42,442 nucleotides of DNA from Hydrogenophaga sp. (GTDB taxonomy: Bacteria > Pseudomonadota > Gammaproteobacteria > Burkholderiales > Burkholderiaceae_C): positions 1-42,442 of the forward strand of contig NZ_JAUSOO010000047.1 in assembly GCF_030656115.1 (NCBI RefSeq), in the 5' to 3' direction. Shown here piece by piece: positions 16,115 through 25,272 of this stretch. The notes under the pieces were generated by a model. It worked only from the letters and a program-made list of their open reading frames with translations, did not search any database and was not told the origin of the DNA. The translations under genes and the position numbers were made by a program. Positions within the stretch are counted from its first letter, which is position 1. Each line of letters begins with the position of its first letter.

Positions 16115-16600
16115 TCAGTTGTCGTCGGCCAGCACTTCGAGCGCCACCAGCTGCTCGTAGAGCGCACGCCGCGCATGCCAGTGGTCTTTGCCGGCGATGC
16201 GCGGATCGGCGCCTTCAAAGGCGCCAATGGCATCGCGGTCACCGTAGTAGACGCAGGTGACGCCGCCGCGCGCAGCCAGTGCGGCTTCCAGCGCAGCACG
16301 CTCGCTCACCGGCTCGGGGCTCAGCACGCCGGCGCCGAGCAGGTGGTCCGCCCGGTACAAGGCGGTGTCCCAGCCGTGGCTGTCGCCCAGCGCGCAGATG
16401 GCCGGGTAGCGCTCGCGCGCTGCGGCGTCGATGTCGGCGTGGCCGAGGTCGTCGAGCAATTCGCGCGGGCTCAGGCTGTCGAAGATTTCCCAGGGCTGTC
16501 GCGCATCGCCGGCCTCGACCTTGCGGGCGAAGTCGGCCTCGTCGTAGGCGAACCAGGCGCGCGGCGTGGCTTGTTCGGGCACTTCCACCACATAGATCAT
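16115..16600 (-). CDS. Nif-cluster hypothetical protein, 161 residues
   Basis: An unrecognised soluble protein beginning MIYVVEVPEQATPRAWFAYDEADFARKVE, a compact start that looks like a conserved small domain. The rest is acidic and helical, with GVTCVYYGDRDAIGAFEGADPRIAGKDHWHARRALYEQ near the end. The position inside the nifHDK-proximal group suggests a nitrogenase-accessory role; no activity can be read from the sequence. Confidence 0.7.
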   Translation of the reverse strand: MIYVVEVPEQATPRAWFAYDEADFARKVEAGDARQPWEIFDSLSPRELLDDLGHADIDAAARERYPAICALGDSHGWDTALYRADHLLGAGVLSPEPVSERAALEAALAARGGVTCVYYGDRDAIGAFEGADPRIAGKDHWHARRALYEQLVALEVLADDN

Positions 16601-16705
16601 GGTTTTCTCCGATGGCCGCAGCCGGTTTTCAACGCCAATTCACCACGGTCAGTCACCGAAGCGCGGCCCAGACGACTGAGGGGGAGCGCCCCAGGGCACC
16701 GCCGG

Positions 16706-16768
16706 GCCGGCTTTGCCGGACGGCCAGTGCCGCCCCCTTGAGGGGGTCGCGCGAAGCGCGGCGGGGGT
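16706..16768 (-). repeat. GC-rich intergenic repeat copy
   Basis: It lies between the 124- and 161-residue genes and reads, in the sense of transcription, the CGCTTCGCG, CCCCCTCAAGGGGG and CCGGCAAAGCCGG parts of the family. The 174-base gap holds nothing else that I can identify. Confidence 0.75.
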
Positions 16769-16774
16769 GGGCCA

Positions 16775-17149
16775 TCACTCCACACCCTCAGCAGCCGTCT
16801 TCGCCCAGACCGCCTTGCGCAGGCGCTGCGTGATGCCGGCCGGACTGGCGTCAAACTGCCGCTGCGCAATCGACAGGGCGCCCTGGGCCACAGCGGCCTC
16901 GGGCAGCGTCAGGGGCAAACGACCGGCCACATGGGTGGCGCCGGGCACCGCCTTGGCAATGGCCTGGCGGTTCGGGTGTTCGTCCATGGCGATCAGGTTG
17001 TCCGCCTCGCGCACACCACCCAGGCACACCCAGCCGTCGATCACCTCGACCTTGCGGCCGTCCTGCGTGGTCTTGATGTAGACCGCCTCAAGGGCCGTGC
17101 TTCCCGATCCTTCGGGCGCCGGAGCTGCGGTGGTGGCGGGCGTGTTCAT
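16775..17149 (-). CDS. Nif-cluster hypothetical protein, 124 residues
   Basis: Start ATG 17149, two bases after the FeSII stop, is preferred; the upstream open frame is the FeSII shadow. After a 25-residue Pro/Ala/Ser-rich N-terminus comes a beta-rich block (AVYIKTTQDGRKVEVIDGWVCLGGVREADNLIAMDEHPN) and a basic C-terminus. No family recognised. It is probably co-translated with the ferredoxin, so it may act with it. Confidence 0.65.
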   Translation of the reverse strand: MNTPATTAAPAPEGSGSTALEAVYIKTTQDGRKVEVIDGWVCLGGVREADNLIAMDEHPNRQAIAKAVPGATHVAGRLPLTLPEAAVAQGALSIAQRQFDASPAGITQRLRKAVWAKTAAEGVE

Positions 17150-17151
17150 GG

Positions 17152-17499
17152 TCAGAACTTCACGACGATGTCTTCGTTGCGCACGATGAACTGGCAGGCC
17201 AGGCGCCACGGCGGCGGCAGGTCCTTGGTTTCGGCGTCGGCGATCTGCTGCGCCGTGATCTTGCCGGCCAGCCTCAACACGGTTTTCTCTTTTTCGGTCA
17301 ACGCCACACCATGCGGCGTGTTGCCCGAGAGCACGGTCACCTGCAGCTGGCAGGAGCCGCACTCACCGTTCTCGCACTCGAAATCCAGCGGAATGTTGTT
17401 GGCCTTCGCCACCGCCAGCAGGGTCTTGGTGTCACCCGCGATGGCATAGACCGTGAGGTCCTTCTTCATGCGCGGAGAACTGAATGTCACGTTGGCCAT
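17152..17499 (-). CDS. fesII: Shethna (FeSII)-type 2Fe-2S ferredoxin
   Basis: It resembles Azotobacter FeSII, which binds nitrogenase under oxygen stress and holds it in a protected inactive complex. The 115-residue protein starts MANVTFSSPRMKK and has C42, C47, C50 (FECENGECGSC) and C102 (WRLACQFIV), plus the family's DLPPPWRLACQ end. In the clusters I know, this protein is not always nif-linked; here it directly follows nifK, with a possible separate sigma-54 promoter. An ordinary electron-transfer ferredoxin is the alternative. Confidence 0.85.
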   Translation of the reverse strand: MANVTFSSPRMKKDLTVYAIAGDTKTLLAVAKANNIPLDFECENGECGSCQLQVTVLSGNTPHGVALTEKEKTVLRLAGKITAQQIADAETKDLPPPWRLACQFIVRNEDIVVKF

Positions 17500-17522
17500 A
17501 GGGCACCTCTAGAAATGGATAG

Positions 17523-17538
17523 AAGCAATCTCTCACCC
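17523..17538 (-). promoter_or_regulatory. Possible sigma-54 promoter for the FeSII gene
   Basis: Minus strand GGGGTGAGAGATTGCT has GG-N10-GC spacing and a good -12 box (TTGCT), but a poor -24 box. The predicted start lies near 17513, 14 bases before the gene, just leaving room for an AGAGGTG RBS. It could let the FeSII group be made apart from nifHDK. Confidence 0.4.
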
Positions 17539-17548
17539 CACCAAGGCC

Positions 17549-17710
17549 GCCGCAGAACCGGCTTTGCCGGGCTGCCAGCGGCGCCCCCTGGGGGGTGACG
17601 CGCACAGCGCGGCGCGGGGGGGGTTCACATCCTTGCCGCCGCGGAACCGGCTTCGCCGGGCCGCCTGCGGCGCCCCCTGGGGGGTGACGCGAAGCGGCGC
17701 GGGGGGAGCC
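17549..17710 (-). repeat. GC-rich intergenic repeat, two tandem copies
   Basis: Two copies (about 17549-17630 and 17639-17710) separate nifK from the FeSII gene. In the sense of transcription each reads a GC-rich hairpin (around CGCTTCGCG), then CACCCCCCAGGGGG, then a CCGGCAAAGCCGG or CCGGCGAAGCCGG hairpin. The other copies lie at 16706, 19334, 24204 and 28436, with a variant at 29005. Confidence 0.8.
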
Positions 17711-19270
17711 TTATCTGATGATGTCGTACGAGTAGTCCGTCTTGCCCGGAACAATCGTGTTCGCATCCAGCGTCTCGAAGAACTCGTCGAGCAGGGTGAC
17801 CAGCACGCGCATGCCGCCGTCGTAACCCCAGGTGGGGAAACGGTGGTAGTGGTGGCGGTCGAAGATCGGGAACACCATGCGCACCAACGGGGTCTTGGTG
17901 TCGCGTTCCAGGTACTTGCCGTAGGTGTTGCCGATCAGGAAGTCCACCGGCTCGGTGAACAGCAGCGAACGCAGGTGCCACAGATCGCGCTTGGGGTAGA
18001 CCTTGCAGCCCGCGCCGTAAGGCGACGAGTCGAACAGCTTCTGCACCTTGGCGGCCCAGGTTTCGGTGCCGTTGGTGGCCAGCACGTGCGCCGGTTCGGC
18101 ACCGAGTTCGAGCAGGAACTGGGCGTAGCCGAGCATCTGGTCCGGGTCGCCGTAGAGGGCGTAGCGCTTGCCGTGCAGGTGGGCCTGGCTGTCGGCCATG
18201 GCGTCGACCAGTTCACCGCGCTCTTTTTCCAGCGCGGCCGGGATCGGCTTGCCGGTCAGACGCGAGATTTCCATCAGGAACTGGTCGGTGCCGGCGACGC
18301 CGATGGGGGCGTTCAGCGTGACCACTTCCTGACCGTGTTCGGCGATGAACTTGCTGGTCTTCTCGCAGCAGAATTCCTGGAACACGATGGTGGCCTTGGC
18401 GTGCAGGGCGGCGACCACCTCTTCTTTCGAGGTGCCGCCGGCGTACATGCGGAACTCACCGTCGGTGGGCGTGTTCCAGTTGCCGCTCGGGTCGCAGATG
18501 ATGTTCACCTGCACCCCGAACAGATCGAAGATGCGGCGGATTTCCTTCATGTTGCCCACGACGTAACCGTCGAAGCCACCGATGAAGTTGATGCTGTCGT
18601 TGGGCACGCGCACCAGGGGTTCGGTGGTCTTGGCCTTGCCGTCCCAGAAGTGGCGCAGGATGCCCAGCAGCGCGTTGTCGTAGCCGGTGATGTGGCTGCC
18701 GACGAAGGCCGGGGTGTGGGCGAACGGCACGTCGAACTCGTCGGGCACGCTGCCTTTTTGCTTGCTGGTCTTGATGAAGGCGTCGACGTCGTCACCGATC
18801 ACTTCGGCCATGCAGGTGGTGGACACCGCGATCATGTCGGGCTTGTACAGGCTGTAGGCGTTGGCCAGGCCGTCGACCATGTTGTTCAGGCCACCGAACA
18901 CGGCCGCGTCTTCCGTCATCGAAGAGCTCACGCAGGACGTGGGTTCCTTGAAGTGGCGGCTGAAGTGCGAGCGGTAGTAGGCCACGCAGCCTTGGCTGCC
19001 GTGCACGAAGCTCAGCGTCTTCTGGAAACCGTTGGCGACGTACACGGCGCCCAGCGGCTGGCAGGCCTTGGCCGGGTTCACCGACAGGGAATCACGGGCG
19101 AAGTTCTTCTGTTTGTAGTCTTCGGTCTTGGTCCACTCGACGATCTGCTTGATCGATTCGTCGCTGTGGTTGAACTCGAACTCCGCTTTCTTGTTGCGGA
19201 AGATGTCCTGGTACTCGGGCTCACGGAACAGCAGTTCGTGGTCGAGGATCTTGTCGGCTGATTGGGGCAT
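17711..19270 (-). CDS. nifK: NifK, nitrogenase MoFe protein beta subunit
   Basis: The beta subunit of dinitrogenase; with NifD it holds the P-cluster at the subunit interface. The 519 residues show the P-cluster cysteines in [31 protein letters not shown] and [12 protein letters not shown], and the NifK N-terminal extension ([26 protein letters not shown]). It starts 149 bases after nifD with a GGAGAG RBS; a repeat copy fills that gap. The end ([16 protein letters not shown] in family style) is complete. Confidence 0.97.
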   Translation of the reverse strand: MPQSADKILDHELLFREPEYQDIFRNKKAEFEFNHSDESIKQIVEWTKTEDYKQKNFARDSLSVNPAKACQPLGAVYVANGFQKTLSFVHGSQGCVAYYRSHFSRHFKEPTSCVSSSMTEDAAVFGGLNNMVDGLANAYSLYKPDMIAVSTTCMAEVIGDDVDAFIKTSKQKGSVPDEFDVPFAHTPAFVGSHITGYDNALLGILRHFWDGKAKTTEPLVRVPNDSINFIGGFDGYVVGNMKEIRRIFDLFGVQVNIICDPSGNWNTPTDGEFRMYAGGTSKEEVVAALHAKATIVFQEFCCEKTSKFIAEHGQEVVTLNAPIGVAGTDQFLMEISRLTGKPIPAALEKERGELVDAMADSQAHLHGKRYALYGDPDQMLGYAQFLLELGAEPAHVLATNGTETWAAKVQKLFDSSPYGAGCKVYPKRDLWHLRSLLFTEPVDFLIGNTYGKYLERDTKTPLVRMVFPIFDRHHYHRFPTWGYDGGMRVLVTLLDEFFETLDANTIVPGKTDYSYDIIR

Positions 19271-19333
19271 GGTGCTCTCCAGAGGATGTTGAGAAAGTTC
19301 GAATCCGATCAGCGCGCCCGCGTTGGCCAGGGC

Positions 19334-19415
19334 ACCCGCGGAACCGGCTTTGCCGGGCCGCCAGGTGCGCCCCCTTGAGGGGGGATTCGGCTACGCGAAG
19401 CGAGCAAGAAAGGGG
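19334..19415 (-). repeat. GC-rich intergenic repeat copy (nifD-nifK gap)
   Basis: In sense orientation it reads CTTCGCG, CCCCCCTCAAGGGGG and CCGGCAAAGCCGG. Hairpins between nifD and nifK might tune mRNA stability or subunit ratio. Confidence 0.75.
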
Positions 19416-19419
19416 GTGG

Positions 19420-20877
19420 TCAGTTCTTCCAAGGCGCTTTCGTGAGACCCCAGATCGGGCTGGAGATCGCCATGTCCATGTCACGGGCGAAGATGGCAAA
19501 GCCGTCGTAGCCGTGGTAGGGGCCGGAGTAGTCCCAGCTGTGCATCTGGCGGAAGGGCACGCCCATCTTCTGGAACACGTACTTTTCCTTGATGCCGGAG
19601 CCGACCAGGTCGGGTTGCACCTGTTCGACGAACTTCTCGAACTCGTAGCCGGTCACGTCGTCGTAAATCAGCGTGCCGTCTTTCACGTAGTGCGTGGTGC
19701 GCTGGTAGTCGTCGCCGTGGCCGAATTCGTAGCCGGTGCCGACCACGTCCATGCCCAGGTCCTCGTAGGCGCCGATCACGTGGCGCGGACGCAGACCGCC
19801 CACGAACAGCATGACCTTCTTGCCCTGCAGGCGCGGCTTGAACTTGTCGATCACGGCCTGCATCAGCGGCTTGTACTTGGCGATGACCTCTTCGGCCTTG
19901 GCCTTGATGCTGTCGTCGAAGTGGCTGGCGATCTCGCGCAGGCTCTTCTCGATCATGGTCGGGCCGAAGAAGTTGTATTCCACCCATGGAATGCCGTACT
20001 TCTCTTCCATGTGGCGGCTGATGTAGTTCATCGAGCGGTAGCAGTGCAGCACGTTGAGCTTGGCCTTGGGCGTGTTCTCGATCTCGGCGATGGTGCCGTC
20101 GCCAGACCACTGGGAGATCACGCGCAGACCCATCTCTTCGAGCAGGATGCGGCTGGACCAGGCGTCGCCACCGATGTTGTAGTCGCCGATGATGGCCACG
20201 TCGTACGGCGTGGAGACGAACTCGGGGCGCTTGTTCGGATCGGTGCGGTCGAACACCCAGTCGCGGATCGCGTCGTTGGCCAGGTGGTGGCCGAGCGACT
20301 GGCTCACGCCACGGAAACCTTCGCAGCGCACGGGCACGATGGTCTTGCCTTCGTATTCCTTGCTCTTCTTCTTCGACACCGCTTCGATGTCGTCGCCGAT
20401 CAGGCCGATCGGGCACTCGGACTGGATCGAGATGCCCTTGTTCAGAGGGAACAGCTCTTGAATCTCGTCAATGATCTTGTCGAGTTTCTTGTCACCACCG
20501 AACACGATGTCCTTTTCCTGGAAATCGCTGGTGAACTGCATCGTGACAAAGGTGTCGATGCCGGTGGTGCCGATGTAGTAGTTGCGGCGGGCGGCCCAGG
20601 AGTACTGGCCACAACCCACGGGACCGTGGCTGATGTGGATCATGTCCTTGATGGGGCCCCACACCACGCCCTTGGAACCGGCGTAGGCACAACCGCGGAT
20701 GGTCATGACACCCGGCAGGGACTTGATGTTGGATTTGACGCCGCAGTCCGGCTTGCCTTCTTCGAACGAGCCCAGGTGCTTCGCCCTGCGCTTGGCCATC
20801 TTTTCGGGATAGGCCTTCAGCACTTCATCGATCAAGGCTTTGTTCGTGGCCTTGCGGTCTTCAACTGTGGCAGTCAT
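19420..20877 (-). CDS. nifD: NifD, nitrogenase MoFe protein alpha subunit
   Basis: The alpha subunit carrying FeMo-cofactor. P-cluster cysteines are C63 (IRGCAYAG), C89 ([10 protein letters not shown]) and the one in [11 protein letters not shown]. The cofactor ligands are visible as Cys in [12 protein letters not shown] and His in [16 protein letters not shown] chose ATG 20877 (MTATVEDRK) with a GGAGTTA RBS, giving 485 residues; the reading frame is open for 19 more codons, but those are not family-like. It is 99 bases after nifH; that gap holds a CGGAC / GTCCG hairpin (20948-20963). Confidence 0.98.
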   Translation of the reverse strand: MTATVEDRKATNKALIDEVLKAYPEKMAKRRAKHLGSFEEGKPDCGVKSNIKSLPGVMTIRGCAYAGSKGVVWGPIKDMIHISHGPVGCGQYSWAARRNYYIGTTGIDTFVTMQFTSDFQEKDIVFGGDKKLDKIIDEIQELFPLNKGISIQSECPIGLIGDDIEAVSKKKSKEYEGKTIVPVRCEGFRGVSQSLGHHLANDAIRDWVFDRTDPNKRPEFVSTPYDVAIIGDYNIGGDAWSSRILLEEMGLRVISQWSGDGTIAEIENTPKAKLNVLHCYRSMNYISRHMEEKYGIPWVEYNFFGPTMIEKSLREIASHFDDSIKAKAEEVIAKYKPLMQAVIDKFKPRLQGKKVMLFVGGLRPRHVIGAYEDLGMDVVGTGYEFGHGDDYQRTTHYVKDGTLIYDDVTGYEFEKFVEQVQPDLVGSGIKEKYVFQKMGVPFRQMHSWDYSGPYHGYDGFAIFARDMDMAISSPIWGLTKAPWKN

Positions 20878-20976
20878 GGGTAACTCCAATGGATATTTGA
20901 TTTGCTTATTGATGCAAGGCCGACCCGCCGGCACAGGCCAGGCGGATCGGACTTGTGGGTCCGGCGAAGGGGCCTT

Positions 20977-21972
<996 letters not shown>

Positions 21973-22016
21973 TTAGGTTCACGTCGGCCGGACTGGTGTC
22001 CGCGCACCCTCCTCTC

Positions 22017-22032
22017 AGCAGCTTCCGTGCCA
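22017..22032 (-). promoter_or_regulatory. Sigma-54 promoter of nifHDK
   Basis: Minus strand TGGCACGGAAGCTGCT has a perfect -24 box and GG-N10-GC spacing; the -12 box is CTGCT in place of TTGCT. Predicted start near 22006. Confidence 0.85.
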
Positions 22033-22051
22033 TGCCCTTGAACCCCTGTTT

Positions 22052-22067
22052 TGTCGCTCCTGAAACA
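22052..22067. promoter_or_regulatory. NifA-type site close to the nifH promoter
   Basis: TGT-N10-ACA (TGTCGCTCCTGAAACA), only about 20 bases upstream of the -24 box, much nearer than normal enhancer sites. It may be an accessory or chance match; it also lies within a CCTGT...ACAGG inverted repeat. Confidence 0.45.
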
Positions 22068-22127
22068 GGACCTCTACAGAGGGAAAACGCCCGTTTTCAA
22101 GGGGCCGTCCGACGCCCGCTGGCACTT

Positions 22128-22143
22128 TGTTCTATTCCCGACA
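22128..22143. promoter_or_regulatory. Central NifA upstream activator sequence
   Basis: TGTTCTATTCCCGACA fits TGT-N10-ACA exactly and is flanked by TT and AA, making a longer palindrome. It is about 105 bases from the nifH -24 box and about 102 from the globin -24 box, a usual activator distance for both. Confidence 0.75.
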
Positions 22144-22235
22144 AAACGGCGAAATCCGTCGCAAACAAATCGCGCTGACGGGTCGCCGCGGCGGCTTTGT
22201 GTCGCATTTGGTGGACGCCGTGCGGCAAATCTGCC

Positions 22236-22251
22236 TGGTACGTTGATTGCT
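22236..22251 (+). promoter_or_regulatory. Sigma-54 promoter of the globin-dra operon
   Basis: TGGTACGTTGATTGCT matches the -24/-12 consensus apart from one base, with GG-N10-GC spacing. The predicted transcription start, about 22262, falls next to the ATG at 22263. Confidence 0.8.
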
Positions 22252-22262
22252 GATAGAGCGGC

Positions 22263-22721
22263 ATGAACCTGCCCCACGCGCTCACCACCGAACCGGTCGC
22301 ACCGCCCTCGCACTTTGAAGCGATCGGTGGCCAGGCGGCGGTGGACCGCCTGGTGAACGCCTTCTATGCGCAGATGGACAGCCGGCCCGATGCCATTGGC
22401 ATCCGCGCCATGCACGAGCCCGACCTGGGCCACACGAAAGATGTGTTGCGCCTGTACCTGGCCGAGTGGCTGGGCGGCCCCAAGGACTACACGGCGCAGC
22501 GCGGCCACCCGCGCCTGCGCATGCGCCACGCGGCCTTTCCGATTGGCATGCCCGAGCGCGACGCCTGGCTCGCCTGCATGGCTGCCGCCATGCAACAGAC
22601 CGGCGTTCCCCCCGAGCTGCACCGCGTGCTGATGGCGGCCTTCTTCAAGACCGCCGACTGGATGCGCAACACCCCAAACCCCCCGGCAATCCCTGCCACC
22701 AACCCGAAGGAAGCTTCATGA
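22263..22721 (+). CDS. Group II truncated haemoglobin
   Basis: A 152-residue protein with the truncated-globin fold: FEAIGGQAAVDRLVNAFYAQM (B-helix Phe34/Tyr35), HPRLRMRHAAFPIG with proximal His H89, and W102 in RDAWLACMAA, the group II mark. Such globins bind O2 or NO. Transcription from a sigma-54/NifA promoter shared with nifH implies a role under nitrogen-fixing conditions, probably O2 or NO management. No RBS can fit between the promoter and ATG 22263; the next in-frame candidate, GTG at V27, would remove part of the first helix, so a leaderless mRNA is the likely reading. Its stop overlaps the next start (ATGA). Confidence 0.85.
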   Translation: MNLPHALTTEPVAPPSHFEAIGGQAAVDRLVNAFYAQMDSRPDAIGIRAMHEPDLGHTKDVLRLYLAEWLGGPKDYTAQRGHPRLRMRHAAFPIGMPERDAWLACMAAAMQQTGVPPELHRVLMAAFFKTADWMRNTPNPPAIPATNPKEAS

Positions 22722-23326
22722 CCGCCACCCTGGCCACCCAAGAGATCGACGACACCGCGTTTGCCCGCCTGGACAGCGAGGGCCGCCTGCTCAACCCGCT
22801 GCTCAAGGGCAGCACCAACAAATACGGCCGGGTCGGCTTTCGCGGCGAACTCGCGCTGCGTTTTGCGCCCAAGCTGGCCGACGAAGCGCGCCCGCCCGAA
22901 CTGCTCTGCGGCCAGACCATGGCGGTGGGCACCGTGGGTGAAAAAACCCTGTCCTTCTTCTCTGGCTACCTGCTGAGCTTCGAGTACCTGAAGGACGTGG
23001 CCGAGGTGCTGGGCGACACGCTGAGCGCGGGCGGCAAATACTTCCTGTTCTGCAACAACATCGACCTCTCGAAGAAGTACCAGGTGCCGTACAAGGGCGC
23101 GATGTTCTACGTGCTGCCCATCGACGAAGCCACGGTCTACAACGAACTGCTCGACCTGTTCTACCTGGAAAAGGGCGACCTGAAGAAGAAGGACACCGCC
23201 GGCAAGCTCGACGCCATCGCCGACGCCGCGCTGAAGTTCGACGTCACCTTCGACACCATCACCTACGCAGAGGGCTTGACCCTCATGGGGCCGGTGCGGA
23301 ACCCCAACGAAAACCGTCCGGTCTGA
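22718..23326 (+). CDS. Hypothetical protein, 202 residues, in globin-draT operon
   Basis: I do not recognise this protein. The start ATG overlaps the globin stop, and draT follows 21 bases later. Clear features are LLNPLLKGSTNKYGRVGFRGELALRFAPKL near the N-terminus, PPELLCGQTMAVGTVGEKTLSFFSGYLLSFEYLKDV, and a Lys-rich charged helix (FYLEKGDLKKKDTAGKLDAIADAALKF). There is no signal peptide or transmembrane segment. Tight coupling to the globin and proximity to draT suggest a part in nitrogenase switch-off or protection; that is inference. Confidence 0.75.
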   Translation: MTATLATQEIDDTAFARLDSEGRLLNPLLKGSTNKYGRVGFRGELALRFAPKLADEARPPELLCGQTMAVGTVGEKTLSFFSGYLLSFEYLKDVAEVLGDTLSAGGKYFLFCNNIDLSKKYQVPYKGAMFYVLPIDEATVYNELLDLFYLEKGDLKKKDTAGKLDAIADAALKFDVTFDTITYAEGLTLMGPVRNPNENRPV

Positions 23327-23347
23327 TTCCGCACTCCCGAGCCGGCC

Positions 23348-24196
23348 GTGGCAAGCGATGAAGGCCTTGATCAGCCCCAACGCTGGACCAGCACCAACCT
23401 GGTGGGGGTGTCCACGGCCTGGCTGGCCAGCGCGGGCTTCAATGAGCGCGCGCCCGAGCTGCACATCGCCGGCACGCGCGAGACCCAGCCGGGTCTCTTC
23501 GCGCTGCTGGACCGCTGCGACGACCTGACCCAAGCGCGCGAGGTCTTTGTGCACTACCTGTCCATCGCCTTCGGCCTGCAAGCTCCCGAGAAGCCCGCCA
23601 TCGGCAGCGCGGCATCGGCCGAGCCACGGCGCTGGCGCGGCAACTGGCGCCGCCTGCTGCAGGGCTGGGGCATGGACGCCAATGGCGTGGCGGGCGCGGT
23701 GCTCAAGGGCTGGGTCGAAAGCCGTTTCGGCCTTGTGCCCACGTTCCACAAAGCGCCGCTGGCGCACTTCCCCTCACCCGCCTGGGTGGCCTACCTGGAA
23801 GAAAAGACCAGCAGCCGCCACCACAGCAACAACATCCACCAGCAGCTCGACCTGCTGTACGAGTTCTGCCAGTGGGCGCTGGCCCGCTTCCCGCTGCCCG
23901 CGCCCCAGATGCAGGGCCCCCACGTGCGGCTCTGGCGCGGCAGCAACCGCGTGGAAGAGCAGCTGCTGCAAGGCACGCTGCGCGAACGCCGTTGCCGCGT
24001 GCGGCTCAACAACATCGTCTCCTTCAGCCTCAGCGCCGAAGAAGCCTCGTGTTTTGGCGACTGGGTGTTCGAGCTGCTGGTGCCGCGCAGCAAGCTGCTG
24101 GTGTTCCCCGGCCTGCTGCCCGGTCAGGTGCTGCAGGGCGAGCAGGAGGTGATTGCCCTCGGTGGCGACTACGACGTGGTGGCGCGCTATGACTGA
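23348..24196 (+). CDS. draT: DraT, NAD+-dinitrogen-reductase ADP-ribosyltransferase
   Basis: It transfers ADP-ribose from NAD+ to the NifH arginine (R102 here), switching nitrogenase off in response to ammonium or energy loss. The 282-residue length fits the family. Conserved segments include STNLVGVSTAWLASAGFNE, FHKAPLAHFPSPAWVAYLEEK, HVRLWRGSNRVEE and NNIVSFSLS. The start is taken as GTG 23348; the ATG nearby is out of frame. The gene lies upstream of draG with a 143-base gap filled by a repeat copy. Confidence 0.93.
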   Translation: MASDEGLDQPQRWTSTNLVGVSTAWLASAGFNERAPELHIAGTRETQPGLFALLDRCDDLTQAREVFVHYLSIAFGLQAPEKPAIGSAASAEPRRWRGNWRRLLQGWGMDANGVAGAVLKGWVESRFGLVPTFHKAPLAHFPSPAWVAYLEEKTSSRHHSNNIHQQLDLLYEFCQWALARFPLPAPQMQGPHVRLWRGSNRVEEQLLQGTLRERRCRVRLNNIVSFSLSAEEASCFGDWVFELLVPRSKLLVFPGLLPGQVLQGEQEVIALGGDYDVVARYD

Positions 24197-24203
24197 AGTG
24201 AAA

Positions 24204-24285
24204 CACCCCCCGCGCCGCTTCGCGTCACCCCCCAGGGGGGCGGCACTGGCCGTCTGGCGAAGCCAGCCCGGCGGTGCCCCCGGTT
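24204..24285 (+). repeat. GC-rich intergenic repeat copy (draT-draG gap)
   Basis: It reads CCCCGCGCCGCTTCGCG, CACCCCCCAGGGGGG, and a GGCGAAGCC hairpin on the plus strand, the sense strand here; the leftward operon carries the same order on its own sense strand. Confidence 0.75.
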
Positions 24286-24339
24286 GGCGTTGTTTCATGC
24301 GTCGCGGGTGGCGCTCCGGCGACATGAGAACTGAATACC

Positions 24340-25272
24340 ATGACTGAGCAGTTCGACCGGGTGCTCGGCGCCTACCTCGGCCTGGCCATTGGCGACGCGC
24401 TCGGCGCCACCGTGGAGTTCATGCGCCCGCGCGAGATTGCCCTGCAATACGGCGTGCACCGCGACATCGTGGGCGGCGGCTGGCTCAAGCTCGCGCGCGG
24501 CCAGGTCACCGACGACACCACCATGAGCCTCGCCCTGGGCGACGCCCTGCTGAAGTCCGGCCCCGCGGGCCTGCAGAATTTTGTCGTCCACGGTGACGAC
24601 ACCCTGGTCCGCGGCATCGCTGAGGCCTACGTGGGCTGGTGGCGCGGCAAGCCCGTGGACTGCGGCAACACCTGCCGCCGCGGCATCCTGCGCTTCCTGC
24701 TGGACGGCAGCCTGTCCGGCCCCTACAACGACGGCGACGGCGGCAACGGTGGCCTGATGCGCAACCTGCCCGCCGTGCTTGCCACGCTCGGGGACGACGC
24801 GGCCTTTGAGCGCCTCGCCATCGCCCAGTCGCGCATCACCCACCACCACGCCCTCTCCGACGCGGCCGTGCTCGGTGTCGGCCGTCTGCTGCGCGGTGTG
24901 CTGGCGGGCGACGACCAGACCGAACTGCGGGCCAGGTCGGCGCGCTGGGTGGCGGCCGAACCGGTCTTCCGCTTCACCCCCTACCGCGGTCGCGCCACCG
25001 CCTACGTGGTCGACACGGTGCAGACCGTGCTGCACTTCGTGGGCGAACACGAAGACTTTGAAGACGCCCTGGTCGCGACCGTGAATCAGGGCGACGACGC
25101 CGACACCACCGGCGCCCTGGTGGGCATGCTGGCCGGCGCCCGCTGCGGCGCGGCCCGGCTGCCCCAGCGCTGGCTGCGGCGGCTGCAGCCCGCCACCGTG
25201 CGCGCCATCACCGACCAGACCAGCGGCCTGCTGGCCCTGGCGCAGAGCCGGGAGGACCTGGCCCATGCCTGA
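24340..25272 (+). CDS. draG: DraG, ADP-ribosyl-[dinitrogen reductase] hydrolase
   Basis: A dimanganese hydrolase that removes ADP-ribose from NifH and restores activity. The 310 residues show the family metal ligands in GLAIGDALGATVEFM, VTDDTTMSLALG and NQGDDADTTGALVGMLAGA. It is a close match over the whole length. Its last 8 bases (ATGCCTGA) overlap the start of the nitroreductase gene, so those two are translationally coupled. Confidence 0.95.
   Translation: MTEQFDRVLGAYLGLAIGDALGATVEFMRPREIALQYGVHRDIVGGGWLKLARGQVTDDTTMSLALGDALLKSGPAGLQNFVVHGDDTLVRGIAEAYVGWWRGKPVDCGNTCRRGILRFLLDGSLSGPYNDGDGGNGGLMRNLPAVLATLGDDAAFERLAIAQSRITHHHALSDAAVLGVGRLLRGVLAGDDQTELRARSARWVAAEPVFRFTPYRGRATAYVVDTVQTVLHFVGEHEDFEDALVATVNQGDDADTTGALVGMLAGARCGAARLPQRWLRRLQPATVRAITDQTSGLLALAQSREDLAHA

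Noticed and set aside
17564..20883. 500- to 560-residue plus-strand frames opposite nifK and nifD
   Set aside because: Antisense shadows: rich in Val, Gly, His and Ala from GC skew, with no recognisable domain, and the true genes are on the minus strand.
20878..20934. Longer start for nifD (19 extra codons)
   Set aside because: The extra residues are not NifD-like, while ATG 20877 has a good RBS and a family-like N-terminus.
22100..22135. Rightward TGGCAC at 22120 as a sigma-54 promoter
   Set aside because: The -24-like box has no GC at the required 10-base spacing.
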